Of a DNA stretch of 64,000 nucleotides, positions 14,882-23,840 are shown in pieces; position 1 is the first letter of the stretch, and each line of letters starts with the position of its first letter. The stretch is taken from contig NZ_VCPE01000018.1 of NCBI RefSeq assembly GCF_005938105.1, positions 62,001-126,000 of the forward strand. Reading direction: 5' to 3'. The stretch is from Brucella haematophila (GTDB taxonomy: Bacteria > Pseudomonadota > Alphaproteobacteria > Rhizobiales > Rhizobiaceae). A program made the translations under genes and the position numbers. The notes under the pieces are model-generated. The model was not told the origin of the DNA and did not search any database. It was given only the letters and a program-made list of their open reading frames with translations.

Positions 14882-16270
14882 TCAGGCGGCGGGCAAGGTC
14901 ACAATGACCGTAAGCCCGCCGCCTTTTGTTTCGTGAAGCTGCACATCGCCATCCGCCGCATCGGCAACTTCCCGCACGATGGCAAGGCCGAGACCGCTTC
15001 CTTCGGCAACCGTTCCGGGTACACGATAGAAACGCTCGAACACATGTTCGCGCTCCGCAACCGCAATGCCGGGGCCGTTATCTTCAACAGCGATGCGAAC
15101 CTGACTGTCCTGACTATCGATGCTCAAGGTTACCATGCCGCCTTGCGGTGTGTAGCTGAGCGCATTGTCCACCAGATTGACGATCATTTCGCGCAGCATC
15201 GTGCCATCGCCTGAAACCGTTGCATTCTCCGTTTTCAGATCGAAGCCAAGATCGATATTGCGGTCGAAGGCCTTTCCGGCAAGGCTTTCCAGCACCTGCT
15301 TTCCAGCTTCGGCCAGATCGATCCGGTCGGCGCGCGGGCGTCTGCTACCGGGCTCGGCACGTGACAGTGTCAGCAATTGCGCGGCGAGGCGCGAGAGCTG
15401 CATGGCCGTGCTTTTGAGGCTGGCGAGCACTTCGTTTCGATCATTCTCACTGGTCGTGCGCACCGCAAAACTCGCCTGTGTCGTCAGCGTGGCAATCGGC
15501 GTGCGAAGCTGGTGCGCGGCGTTCTGGATAAACCGGCGTTGCGCTGACATTTGTTTACGCACCCGCTCCATATATTGGTTGAGCGCGGTAACGAGCGGTC
15601 GCAACTCCGTCTGTACAGTTTCAGGGTCGAAGGCCTCCAGCTCCGATTTTCGATTGCGCACTTCGTTGCGCAGCCGGATGAGCGGGCGCAACACGAAACG
15701 CAGCCCCAGCAGAGATAAAGCGCCCGCTGCAATGATGAGCAGGGATTGTTGCCAGACCGAATGCAGCCAGAGATCGCGCTGCATGGCATCGTAACCGGCC
15801 ATGGTCACACCGACGATGACGTCGATTGATTGTGGCAGGTTCGAAGAAGCGGCGACGGGATGGCGCAGCACTACGAGCCGCAACGCGCGGTCACGATAGG
15901 TCCCCAGATAATGCTGCGGATCATAATTGGTGATGGTCGCGGGCTTCGGCAGATCCGGATAACCAGCCAGAAGGCGGCCATCCGAAGTTTCGACGCGATA
16001 ATAGACGCGATCTCCGTAACCTGTTGAAAACATTTCCAAAGCAACAGGTGGAATGACAGCATCAATGGCGTCGTGCGACGCGGCCGTCGCTTCGCCAATT
16101 GCACGGGCCGAAGCTGTCAGCATCCGGTCGGAGACGATGCCTGCAATATTTTCCGCGGAGCGCCACGCCGTCCAGAGGTTGAGAGCCGCGACAAGGATCA
16201 GCGGCACGACGATCCAGGAAACGAGCTGGGCGCGAAGACTTTGGGACAGTCGGGAGAAAAGGCGGGCCAT
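14882..16270 (-). CDS. Sensor histidine kinase, TctE/QseC-like
   Basis: 462-residue membrane sensor kinase. Two transmembrane helices (VSWIVVPLILVAALNLWTAW near the N terminus and LLIIAAGALSLLGLRFVL about residues 177-194) flank a periplasmic 2CSK_N-type sensor domain. The dimerisation box has the phospho-acceptor His253 (AAHQLRTPIATL). The ATPase domain shows the N box (MIVNLVDNALSYT), G1 (VEDNGPGIA), F box (FERFYR) and G2 (GSGLGLAIV). The ATG at 16270 is chosen since it begins 1 base after the response-regulator stop (TGATATG), giving translational coupling. TctE homologues sense citrate or other carboxylates; no carboxylate transporter is adjacent, so the signal is unknown. Confidence 0.88.
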   Translation of the reverse strand: MARLFSRLSQSLRAQLVSWIVVPLILVAALNLWTAWRSAENIAGIVSDRMLTASARAIGEATAASHDAIDAVIPPVALEMFSTGYGDRVYYRVETSDGRLLAGYPDLPKPATITNYDPQHYLGTYRDRALRLVVLRHPVAASSNLPQSIDVIVGVTMAGYDAMQRDLWLHSVWQQSLLIIAAGALSLLGLRFVLRPLIRLRNEVRNRKSELEAFDPETVQTELRPLVTALNQYMERVRKQMSAQRRFIQNAAHQLRTPIATLTTQASFAVRTTSENDRNEVLASLKSTAMQLSRLAAQLLTLSRAEPGSRRPRADRIDLAEAGKQVLESLAGKAFDRNIDLGFDLKTENATVSGDGTMLREMIVNLVDNALSYTPQGGMVTLSIDSQDSQVRIAVEDNGPGIAVAEREHVFERFYRVPGTVAEGSGLGLAIVREVADAADGDVQLHETKGGGLTVIVTLPAA

Positions 16271-16271
16271 A

Positions 16272-16940
16272 TCAGCCAGCGTCACGCAGAAGATAGCCAA
16301 GGCCGCGCAAGGTCACGATTTCTGCCTTGCTGCCTTCGAGTTTCTTGCGCAATCGGTGAATGTAGATTTCGATGGCGTTTTCGTCCGTCTCGCTCTCAAA
16401 ATCATAGATGCCCTGAACCAGTGTCGCCTTGCTGACGGTGGTTCCAATCCGGCGCAGAAGCTGTTCCAGCACAGCATGCTCCTTGGGCGCAAGCGGTAGC
16501 GCGTCCTCCCCAACTGAAAACAACCGGGTATTGGTGTCGAAGCGCAGCAAGCCGCAAGTGACGACCGGCGCAGTGCGCTGGCTTGCCCGGCGCAGATGCG
16601 CACGAATACGCGCTTCCAGCTCGCTTAACTCAAAGGGTTTCGCAAGATAATCGTCTGCTCCGGCGTCAAGCCCGCGAATACGGCCATCGAGGCTCGCATT
16701 GGCGGTGAGTATAATGACCGGCACTTCATTGCCGCGATTGCGTATCTGCTCCAGCACGTCCAGCCCGGTCTTGTCCGGCAGGCCGAGATCGAGAATGACC
16801 AGATTATATTCCGTGAAAGCCAAAGCCTGTTCAGCGTCGGCGGCATCGTGAACCGTATCGACGTTGTAATTCGACTGTTGCAGGCTTTTGGCAAGCCAGC
16901 TCGCGAGGGTCAGATTGTCTTCGACAAGCAATATACGCAT
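16272..16940 (-). CDS. Response regulator, OmpR/PhoB family (TctD-like)
   Basis: 222-residue regulator. Receiver domain residues 1-115: acidic pair in LLVEDN (Glu7, Asp8), phospho-acceptor Asp51 (LVILDLGLPDKTG), conserved Thr (ILTAN) and Lys (DYLAKPF). Winged-helix DNA-binding domain about 125-220: LPLAPKEHAVLEQLL, NAIEIYIHRLRKKLEG, VTLRGLGYLL. The ATG at 16940 (MRILLVEDN) is the conserved start; an open frame continues upstream into an intergenic repeat and is not used. It is translated just ahead of its kinase and read away from the mogA gene. Confidence 0.9.
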   Translation of the reverse strand: MRILLVEDNLTLASWLAKSLQQSNYNVDTVHDAADAEQALAFTEYNLVILDLGLPDKTGLDVLEQIRNRGNEVPVIILTANASLDGRIRGLDAGADDYLAKPFELSELEARIRAHLRRASQRTAPVVTCGLLRFDTNTRLFSVGEDALPLAPKEHAVLEQLLRRIGTTVSKATLVQGIYDFESETDENAIEIYIHRLRKKLEGSKAEIVTLRGLGYLLRDAG

Positions 16941-16953
16941 AACTGGCGATGAT

Positions 16954-17042
16954 AGAGCACAAGCGAAGAACTGTGAAACGGTTTTGAGAGAAGATACGCG
17001 TAAAAACAAAATGTTAGAGCGCTAACTTGATTCAACGGCACT
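16954..17042 (+). repeat. Intergenic repeat, family B (copy 3, diverged)
   Basis: Diverged relative of the block at 37161-37265; shared segments include GTGAAACGGTTTT, AAGATRCGCGT and GAGCGCYAAYYTGATYCAA. It fills the divergent gap between the response regulator and the MogA/MoaB gene, so promoters of both must lie in or beside it. Confidence 0.6.
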
Positions 17043-17125
17043 GAACCCAGACTGATAGGTGGACTTCACATTATCAAGACCGAACGCTATAAGCGGTGCA
17101 GCCTACCGGATGTGAGGATAAGACC

Positions 17126-17644
17126 TTGAAAATCGGCGTTGTTACCGTTTCTGACCGTGCAAGTCGCGGCGAATATGAGGATCTGAGCGGCCCGGCCATC
17201 GAAGCATGGCTGAAGAGCGCAATCGTCACGCCTTATGAAACGGTGAAGCGCGTCATTCCCGACGGGATGGCGTCGGTACGCGATACGCTGATTGCGCTTT
17301 GCGATGACGAGGCTTGCGATCTGATCCTGACCACCGGCGGCACGGGACCAAGCCCGCGCGATGAGACAACGGAAGCGATGCACGCTGTGCTGCATAAGGA
17401 ATTGCCGGGTTTTGGCGAGTTGATGCGCCGCGTCAGTCTGGAACAGACGCCGACGGCCATTCTTTCGCGCCAAACGGCAGGTAGTCGCGGCAAGAGTTTC
17501 ATTTTAAACCTGCCGGGCAAACCTGCATCCATAGCGATGACGTTGCAGGCGGTCTTTCCCGCTATCCCGTATTGTTTGGATTTGATCGGTGCGGGGCGCA
17601 TCGAAACCGACCCCGCCGTCGTTAAGGCGCATCGTCCCGTCTAA
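17126..17644 (+). CDS. mog: Molybdopterin adenylyltransferase MogA/MoaB family protein
   Basis: 172-residue MogA/MoaB-fold protein. Landmarks are KIGVVTVSDRASRGEYEDLSG at the N terminus, the pterin-binding TTGGTGPSPRDETTEAM (about residues 70-86), the helix LPGFGELMRRVSL, and FILNLPGKPASI near the C terminus. MogA activates molybdopterin with AMP before molybdenum insertion. TTG at 17126 is preferred: the conserved N terminus starts there and AGGATAAG precedes it by 3-4 bases; the GTG at 17096 adds ten unconserved residues. Monocistronic, divergent from the two-component system. No other moa/moe gene or molybdoenzyme is in the window. Confidence 0.85.
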   Translation: MKIGVVTVSDRASRGEYEDLSGPAIEAWLKSAIVTPYETVKRVIPDGMASVRDTLIALCDDEACDLILTTGGTGPSPRDETTEAMHAVLHKELPGFGELMRRVSLEQTPTAILSRQTAGSRGKSFILNLPGKPASIAMTLQAVFPAIPYCLDLIGAGRIETDPAVVKAHRPV

Positions 17645-17806
17645 GAAAAACCGCGCAGCGATTCCCGATTTGGACGGAATTCTACATTGCCTTTCGTCTG
17701 TTGTCATCACGACGAATTGCGCAACCCTGCTTTGCACTTTTATATGATTTCAATGCTTGCTTTTCCCCGAAACCGCGCCGAATAATAGCGAAAAAAGGGG
17801 TACTAA

Positions 17807-19219
17807 GTGAAGCCATTTGACGAAATGCTCAACCATGGCGGGAATGTCCGCCCACCTTACGAATTTCTCAAACAGTGGCTCGACGGCCAGGATTCTGGCA
17901 AGCTTTTGCAGAAGTCTCATGATGCCGAAAGCGTCTTTCGCAAGACCGGCATCACCTTTGCGGTCTATGGCGATCAGGAAGCCGCCGAGCGGCTCATTCC
18001 CTTCGATATCATCCCGCGCATTATTTCCGGTCAGGAATGGCGTCGTCTTTCGCAGGGCATCGAACAGCGCGTCATGGCGCTCAACGCCTTCCTCGACGAC
18101 ATTTATCATCGGCAGGAAATCATCAGGGCAGGGCGTATTCCCAAGGAACTGATCACCAAGAACGAGGCATTTTTGCCCGAAATGATCGGTTTTCGTCCGC
18201 CCGGTAATGTCTATACGCATATTATCGGTGTCGATATCGTGCGCACGGCGGAGAACCAGTTCTATGTGCTGGAGGACAATGCCCGCACGCCATCCGGCGT
18301 TTCCTATATGCTGGAAAATCGCGAAACGATGATGCAGCTTTTCCCGGAGCTGTTCCAGAACGTCAAGGTGCGTCCGGTCGAGAACTATCCGCAACTTCTG
18401 CGCCAGTCGCTGGCCAGTGTTGCACCTCCCGGCACACAGGGCGTGCCAACTGTCGCGGTGCTGACGCCCGGCATTTATAATTCCGCCTATTTCGAACATG
18501 CGTTTCTGGCCGACCAGATGGGTGTCGAGCTGGTGGAAGGAAGCGATCTGCGGGTGGTCGACGGACGTGTTGCGATGCGCACCACGCAAGGCTATCGCGC
18601 CATTGACGTGCTCTATCGTCGCGTGGACGACGCCTATCTCGACCCACTGACCTTCCGTCCGGATTCGACGCTCGGCGTTGCCGGTATCATGGATGTCTAT
18701 CGCGCGGGTAATATCACCATTGCCAATGCGCCGGGCACCGGCATTGCGGATGACAAGGCGATCTATTCCTACATGCCGGAAATCGTCGAGTTCTATACGG
18801 GCCGCAAGGCGATCCTCGAAAATGTGCCGACATGGCGCTGTTCGGAACCGGACAGTCTGGCCTATGTGCTCGACAATCTTGCCGATCTCGTCGTCAAGGA
18901 GGTGCATGGTTCTGGCGGTTACGGCATGCTGGTCGGGCCTGCGTCCACCAAGGCGGAACGGGAAGCCTTTTCGAAGAAGCTCCAGGCTCGCCCGCGCAAC
19001 TATATCGCGCAGCCGACGCTGGCGCTTTCCACGACTCCGATCTTTACTGAAAAGGGGCTGGCGCCGCGCCATGTCGATCTGCGTCCCTTCGTGCTGGTTT
19101 CAGACCGTATCCGTATCACGCCGGGCGGCTTGACCCGTGTGGCGTTGAAGGAGGGATCGCTCGTTGTGAACTCCAGTCAGGGTGGCGGCACCAAGGATAC
19201 CTGGGTTCTGGACGACTAG
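17807..19219 (+). CDS. Circularly permuted type 2 ATP-grasp protein (Anbu cluster)
   Basis: 470-residue member of the DUF404/DUF407 circularly permuted ATP-grasp family. Characteristic blocks are FAVYGDQEAAERLIPFDIIPRII, VYTHIIGVDIVRT, FYVLEDNARTPSGVSYMLENR, GSDLRVVDGRVAM, LYRRVDDAYLDPL, and ATP-grasp core segments VVKEVHGSGGYGMLVGP (nucleotide-binding glycine loop) and HVDLRPFVLVSDR. ATP-grasp enzymes join a carboxylate to an amine, so a peptide-like ligation is inferred for this family. GTG start at 17807 with AAAAGGGG 7-14 bases before it. First gene of a four-gene set with alpha-E, transglutaminase and Anbu, the known genomic company of Anbu. Confidence 0.87.
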   Translation: MKPFDEMLNHGGNVRPPYEFLKQWLDGQDSGKLLQKSHDAESVFRKTGITFAVYGDQEAAERLIPFDIIPRIISGQEWRRLSQGIEQRVMALNAFLDDIYHRQEIIRAGRIPKELITKNEAFLPEMIGFRPPGNVYTHIIGVDIVRTAENQFYVLEDNARTPSGVSYMLENRETMMQLFPELFQNVKVRPVENYPQLLRQSLASVAPPGTQGVPTVAVLTPGIYNSAYFEHAFLADQMGVELVEGSDLRVVDGRVAMRTTQGYRAIDVLYRRVDDAYLDPLTFRPDSTLGVAGIMDVYRAGNITIANAPGTGIADDKAIYSYMPEIVEFYTGRKAILENVPTWRCSEPDSLAYVLDNLADLVVKEVHGSGGYGMLVGPASTKAEREAFSKKLQARPRNYIAQPTLALSTTPIFTEKGLAPRHVDLRPFVLVSDRIRITPGGLTRVALKEGSLVVNSSQGGGTKDTWVLDD

Positions 19220-19314
19220 ACGTTGCGTGAATACGATTTTGTGTGCGTGGAACCCGGCATCAAGACCGGAGCGCGAAGACGGAGCCGAAAAGGCTCGATA
19301 AGGGGAATGATTTC

Positions 19315-20256
19315 ATGCTTTTAGGCCGCACGGCAAACGGGCTTTTCTGGATGTTCCGCTACATTGAACGGGCGGAAAACATGGCTCGCCTGGTGGATGC
19401 CGGATTGCGCATGGCGCTGACCAAGACGTCCGATGCACCGGAGGAATGGTCTTCTGTGGTGGTGTCGGCGGGCGCAAGTCAGGCCTTTTCCGCCAAATAT
19501 GATGCATACAATGCTGCAAATGTTGCCGATTTCCTGCTGCGGGACACCAGCAATCCGTCAAGCGTGATGTCGTGTTTTGAGACAGCGCGTTCCAATGGGC
19601 GCATGGTGCGCACCGCGCTGACACGTGAAGCGTGGGAAAGCGTCAACGAAGCATGGATGCTTTTGAAAAAGTCGCTGAGCAAGCCTTTGAAGGAAAGCGA
19701 CCTGCCACCGCTACTCGACCAGATCAAGCGCGAAACTGCGCTGATCCGTGGCGCTTTTCACGGCACTATGCTGCGCAACGAAATTTTCGATTTCGCGGGC
19801 CTCGGCACCTTCATAGAGCGCGCCGACAACACGGCACGTATCCTCGACGTGAAATATTATGTGCTTTTGCCAGCCATATCCTATGTCGGCACGACGCTCG
19901 ATAATTATCAGTGGGAGTCGATCCTGCGCTCGGTCTCGGCGGATCGCTCCTATCGCTGGGTTTATGAGGGCGATTATCGACCGGCCCATGTTGCGGATTA
20001 TCTGATCCTGAACGGGCGCATGCCGCGCTCACTGAATTACTGCTATCGCAGCATCAACGAGCATCTGGATTTTCTGTCCAAGGACTATGGCAACAATGCC
20101 ACCTGTCATGAAACAGGGGAGAAAATCTTTTCGACACTGCAAAATCAGGACATAAGTGCCATCTTTGATGTGGGACTGCATGAATTCCTGACGGACTTCA
20201 TCAAATGCAACAACCGGCTCGGCAACGAGATCGCTGAAACCTATAATTTCTATTGA
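19315..20256 (+). CDS. Alpha-E domain protein (DUF403, Anbu cluster)
   Basis: 313-residue all-helical DUF403 protein. The N terminus LLGRTANGLFWMFRYIERAENMARLVDAG is the family signature, and a second RxENTAR-like element (GTFIERADNTARILDVKYY) lies about residues 165-185, as expected from the family's internal symmetry. It accompanies the circularly permuted ATP-grasp enzyme almost universally; a role in substrate presentation is proposed in the literature on predicted peptide-ligase systems but is unproven. ATG at 19315 chosen over an in-frame upstream ATG-like start at 19243 because AAGGGGAA precedes it by about 9 bases and homology begins there. Stops 9 bases before the transglutaminase start. 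Confidence 0.85.
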   Translation: MLLGRTANGLFWMFRYIERAENMARLVDAGLRMALTKTSDAPEEWSSVVVSAGASQAFSAKYDAYNAANVADFLLRDTSNPSSVMSCFETARSNGRMVRTALTREAWESVNEAWMLLKKSLSKPLKESDLPPLLDQIKRETALIRGAFHGTMLRNEIFDFAGLGTFIERADNTARILDVKYYVLLPAISYVGTTLDNYQWESILRSVSADRSYRWVYEGDYRPAHVADYLILNGRMPRSLNYCYRSINEHLDFLSKDYGNNATCHETGEKIFSTLQNQDISAIFDVGLHEFLTDFIKCNNRLGNEIAETYNFY

Positions 20257-20265
20257 GGTCCTCGC

Positions 20266-21063
20266 TTGCATCTTAAAATCCGGCACGTTTCGCATTATGC
20301 TTATGAACATCCGGTGCCCTATGCGGTGCAGCGTTTGCGTTTGCGGCCGCCGACCGTGCCGGGACAGGTGGTGAAGCACTGGGAAGTGAAGATCGAAGGC
20401 GGCGAGCCGGAAGTCTCTTATATTGACGGTTTTGGCAACAAGACCGATTTGGTGCAGCACCATCGCAATATCAGCGAGATTATCATCACCGCCAGCGGCA
20501 GTGTCGAGGTAGAAGACCGCGTCGGCGTGCTCGGTCCGGTGTATGGCTACGCGCCATTGTGGCTGTTTGAGCGTGAAACAGAACTGACCTTGCCGGGTGA
20601 GGGCATTCGCGCTCTGGCAGGCGAACTTTCAACCGGGATGGAACGGCTTGCGCTGTTGCACGATCTGATGAACCGCGTCCATGCGAACGTGGCCTATGTG
20701 CCTGGCACGACCAGCGTTTTCACCGATGCGGAAACGGCACTCGGCGCGGGCAAGGGGGTCTGTCAGGACCACAGCCATGTCTTCCTGTCGGTCGCGCGGC
20801 TTCTCGGCATACCTGCGCGTTATGTCTCCGGCTATCTCATGATGGAGGGCGTGGAAGACCAGACTGCAAGCCATGCCTGGGCGGAAGCGCATATTGACGG
20901 GCTTGGTTGGGTCGGGTTCGATGCGGCCAACAATATTTGCCCGAATGACCGCTATGTGCGTCTGGCGACGGGGCTCGACTATCGCGATGCGGCTCCAATT
21001 TCGGGGGTTAGGCTCGGTGGAACGGCTGAAAGCCTTGCGGTTCACATCAATGTAGGGCAGTGA
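20266..21063 (+). CDS. Transglutaminase-like cysteine protease (Anbu cluster)
   Basis: 265-residue protein with an N-terminal beta-rich bacterial transglutaminase N domain (HLKIRHVSHYAYEHPVPYAV, residues 1-80) and a transglutaminase-core catalytic domain. The catalytic triad is complete: Cys166 (GAGKGVCQDHSHVFLSVARLL), His203 (ASHAWAEAHI) and Asp219 (GWVGFDAANN). Members of this clade act as peptidases rather than cross-linking enzymes in the few cases studied. The start is TTG at 20266 with GAGG about 7 bases upstream. It follows the alpha-E gene by 9 bases and precedes Anbu by 39. No signal peptide, so cytoplasmic, in keeping with a peptide tag-making and trimming role that remains hypothetical. 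Confidence 0.87.
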   Translation: MHLKIRHVSHYAYEHPVPYAVQRLRLRPPTVPGQVVKHWEVKIEGGEPEVSYIDGFGNKTDLVQHHRNISEIIITASGSVEVEDRVGVLGPVYGYAPLWLFERETELTLPGEGIRALAGELSTGMERLALLHDLMNRVHANVAYVPGTTSVFTDAETALGAGKGVCQDHSHVFLSVARLLGIPARYVSGYLMMEGVEDQTASHAWAEAHIDGLGWVGFDAANNICPNDRYVRLATGLDYRDAAPISGVRLGGTAESLAVHINVGQ

Positions 21064-21102
21064 TCGGACAAGAACGATGATATTGCCTGCCGGATACTGC
21101 TG

Positions 21103-21846
21103 ATGACCTATTGCGTTGGAATGAAAACCGATCGTGGCCTTGTGTTCATGTCCGACACCCGGACAAATGCAGGGCTCGATAATATTTCCACTTTTTCCAA
21201 GATGCGGAGCTGGTCGAAGCCCGGCGACCGCGTCATCGTCCTGCTTTCGGCTGGCAATCTTGCCACGACCCAATCCGTCGCCAGCCTTCTGGAAGAACGG
21301 ATGAAGGCACCTGCCGACAGACACCCGTCAGTATTCGATGCTCCGTCCATGTTTCAGGTCGCGCGGCTGATCGGTGACACGGTCAAGGAAGTGATCCAGA
21401 ACTCAGCAACCGGTGGCCAGAAGGCGGCAGATGCGTTCGGTGCTTCCTTCATTCTGGGTGGACAAATCAAAGGCGGCCAGCCGCGCCTGTTCTATATCTA
21501 TCCGGAAGGCAATTTCATCGAAAGCTCGGTCGATACGCCGTTCTTCCAGATCGGCGAGAACAAATATGGCAAGCCCATTCTGGTGCGTGCCTACCAGCCG
21601 GATATGAGCTTCGAGGAAGCGGTGAAGCTGCTGCTGGTCTCTTTCGATTCCACGCTGAAAGCCAATCTCTCTGTCGGGCTTCCTCTGGACATGCAGATTT
21701 ACGAAGCCGATAGCCTCAAGACGGGCATGCAGCGGCGCTTCGAAGCAACGGATCCTTATTACCAGACGGTATCCGAAAGCTGGTCCGAAGCGCTGAAATC
21801 GGCGCTCGTGCAGTTGCCGCCATTCAGTTTCGACGATCAGAAATAA
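21103..21846 (+). CDS. Anbu-type proteasome-like Ntn hydrolase
   Basis: 247-residue Anbu (ancestral beta subunit) protein, a bacterial relative of proteasome beta subunits and HslV. After Met removal the nucleophile would be Thr1 (MTYCVGMKTDRG); Asp17 (FMSDTRTNAG) and Lys32 (TFSKM) are in the expected proteasome-like places. Further markers are VIVLLSAGNLATTQSV and ASFILGGQIKGGQPRLFYIYPEGN. It is about 70 residues longer than HslV, as usual for Anbu. Reported structures form open ring or helical assemblies and peptidase activity has been hard to show. Last gene of the four-gene set and closed by a strong terminator. Confidence 0.9.
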   Translation: MTYCVGMKTDRGLVFMSDTRTNAGLDNISTFSKMRSWSKPGDRVIVLLSAGNLATTQSVASLLEERMKAPADRHPSVFDAPSMFQVARLIGDTVKEVIQNSATGGQKAADAFGASFILGGQIKGGQPRLFYIYPEGNFIESSVDTPFFQIGENKYGKPILVRAYQPDMSFEEAVKLLLVSFDSTLKANLSVGLPLDMQIYEADSLKTGMQRRFEATDPYYQTVSESWSEALKSALVQLPPFSFDDQK

Positions 21847-21869
21847 GAAATAATAACCGTTTAAAAGAG

Positions 21870-21902
21870 AAGACCGGGCATCGCAGGATGCCCGGTCTTT
21901 TT
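21870..21902. terminator. Bidirectional terminator after the Anbu cluster
   Basis: 13-bp perfect stem AAGACCGGGCATC (21870-21882) and GATGCCCGGTCTT (21887-21899) with a 4-nt loop and T run to 21902; it lies 2 bases before the end of the convergent binding-protein gene and so can serve both. Confidence 0.9.
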
Positions 21903-21904
21903 GA

Positions 21905-23611
21905 TTAGTCTTTCGTCACGGTCTGAACGTAGTTGGCGTCTGCAACCATGTTGAAACCGTGCACATTCGCACCGGTCACAGCCGTCTCGATCTGCTGATA
22001 GAGGATGGCGAACGGGCTGGTTTCCTGAAACTTCTTCTGAAGATCGTGATACATGGCTTCACGCTTCGCCGTGTCGCGCTCTTCGGCAGCAGCCATGGTT
22101 TCAGCCGTCAGTTCCGGAATCTCCCAATGCGCCTGCCAGGCATTGGTGCGCATGGATACGTCTTCACCATTGTTCGGATTGTTGGTGAAGGTCACGGCAT
22201 TGGTATGCGGATCCCAGTAGTCCGGGCCCCAGATGCCGAGTGCGAGCTGATGCTTGCGCGCACGCACCTTGGTCGTTGTCAGTTTGCCGTCGCCTTGCAG
22301 AATTTCCACGTCGATGCCAGCCTTGCGCATGGTCTGCTGAATGTTCTCGGCAATACCGACGCCGGGCTGCGTGTTGCGGACATCGAGTGTCACCTTGAAG
22401 CCGTCCTTCAGGCCGGCCTTGGCCAGCAGTTCCTTGGCCTTGTCGACATCATAGGTGAAAGGCTTGTCGTCCACCGCACCGAACATGCCCGCAGGCAGGA
22501 AGGATTGATGCGTGCGGCCAATGCCCTTGATGAGCTGGGATTCGATGGTGTTGTAATCGATGAGATACTTGATTGCCTGACGCACTTCCGGCTTGGCCAG
22601 TTCAGGCACATTCTGGTTTGCGACCAGATAATAGACGCGCCCCTTCGGCGCTGCGAGAACGTGATACTTGTCGTCCTTGCTGAGCGTTTCCAGATCGCCG
22701 GGTTCAAGGTTGCGTGCAATATCGATATCGCCTGCCTGCAAGAGCAGACGCTGTGAGCTGCCTTCTTTCACATGACGATAGATCACGCGCTTCATGGCGG
22801 GCTTGACGTCGGCATAATTCTCGTTGCGTTCGAGAAGCAGCACTTCATTGGCACGCCATTGCTTCAAGGCGAACGGGCCGGAACCGGCATAACCGGTTTT
22901 CAACCATTCATAGCCGAAGTCGGTATCGTAAGGATAAGCGTCGGTCTTTTCGGCCTTCTGCTCGTGCTCCTTGACCAGCTTGCTGTCTACGATGGACGCA
23001 ACGCTGGAGGTCAGGCAGTTCAAAACGAAGCTCGGCGCAAACGCTTTTCCAGTCGTGAAGACCAGCGTTTCGTCATCGGGAGCCACGATATTCTGATCGG
23101 CATTGTCGCGTGTCAGGCCGAACTGGCTGAGAATGAAAGCCGGGCTTTTGTCGAGCTTGATCGCGCGTTGCAGCGAATAGGCAGCATCTTGCGCCGTCAA
23201 CGGATTGCCGGAGGCGAATTTCAGGCCCTTGCGAATCTTGAAAGTGATCGAGCGGCCATCATCCGAGAACGTCCAGCTTTCGGCGATCTGCGGGATGATC
23301 TTGGTCGGATCCTTGGTGTCCGTCGTCACCAGACGCTCATAGGTGCTGGTGAGCACCTCCGACGTGGTGATTTCGAAAATTTCCGCGGGATCGAGCGAAA
23401 TGACGTCATCGATACCCATGGCGATGACCAGCGTATCGGCTGGCGTGGCGGCCTGCACCGCTTTCGGCGCTGCCGACAGCAGCAGGCCAAAGGCCAGCGC
23501 AGCGGGAATTGTGCTGCGCAAAAGACGCTGCGCAAAGCCAGATTTCAGGCTTGTTCTGGAGGTGGTATCGCCATGGCGACGGTGATTGAAGGACAGGATT
23601 CCGGTGGTCAT
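21905..23611 (-). CDS. ABC transporter substrate-binding protein, family 5 (peptide/opine type), orphan
   Basis: 568-residue SBP_bac_5 protein (DppA/OppA/NikA family). The start at 23611 (MTTGILSFNHRRHG) is preferred because GGGGAAG lies 6-12 bases upstream; the frame is open to 23674. The export signal has a long polar lead of about 37 residues before a hydrophobic core (IPAALAFGLLLSAAPKAVQA). Mature landmarks are LVIAMGIDDVISLDPAEIFEI, TSTYERLVTTD, ITFKIRKGLKFASGNPLTAQDAAYSLQR, LNCLTSSVASIVDSKLV, and IWGPDYWDPHTNAV near the C terminus. No permease or ATPase genes adjoin it, so it must work with a transporter encoded elsewhere. Ligand unknown. Confidence 0.85.
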   Translation of the reverse strand: MTTGILSFNHRRHGDTTSRTSLKSGFAQRLLRSTIPAALAFGLLLSAAPKAVQAATPADTLVIAMGIDDVISLDPAEIFEITTSEVLTSTYERLVTTDTKDPTKIIPQIAESWTFSDDGRSITFKIRKGLKFASGNPLTAQDAAYSLQRAIKLDKSPAFILSQFGLTRDNADQNIVAPDDETLVFTTGKAFAPSFVLNCLTSSVASIVDSKLVKEHEQKAEKTDAYPYDTDFGYEWLKTGYAGSGPFALKQWRANEVLLLERNENYADVKPAMKRVIYRHVKEGSSQRLLLQAGDIDIARNLEPGDLETLSKDDKYHVLAAPKGRVYYLVANQNVPELAKPEVRQAIKYLIDYNTIESQLIKGIGRTHQSFLPAGMFGAVDDKPFTYDVDKAKELLAKAGLKDGFKVTLDVRNTQPGVGIAENIQQTMRKAGIDVEILQGDGKLTTTKVRARKHQLALGIWGPDYWDPHTNAVTFTNNPNNGEDVSMRTNAWQAHWEIPELTAETMAAAEERDTAKREAMYHDLQKKFQETSPFAILYQQIETAVTGANVHGFNMVADANYVQTVTKD

Positions 23612-23785
23612 GCAACTTCCCCTTCGGTCATGGCCATCATTTGGGCCGGACCATGCATAGAAAATGCGCCTCATAGTCTGAGAAGCCGGATGTCCGCGAC
23701 TCGCTCTGGCGCCGCGCCATTAGATTCCTATTTAGGGAAGGTTCACAATATAGACTGCGCTTATCAGGCAATATTGTGCCCGCAA

Positions 23786-23815
23786 AAAAGAAAAGGCCGG
23801 AGAAGATCTCCGGCC
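23786..23815 (-). terminator. Terminator of the nitroreductase gene
   Basis: 8-bp stem GGCCGGAG (23795-23802) and CTCCGGCC (23808-23815) with a 5-nt loop. On the minus strand it is followed by TTTTCTTTTTTG, a good U tract, 25 bases after the nitroreductase stop. Confidence 0.85.
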
Positions 23816-23840
23816 CTGTCTCATATTCTCAAATTCGGGA

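Noticed and set aside
17750-19072. 440-codon minus-strand frame opposite the ATP-grasp gene
   Set aside because: Antisense shadow; the plus-strand product has full family motifs.
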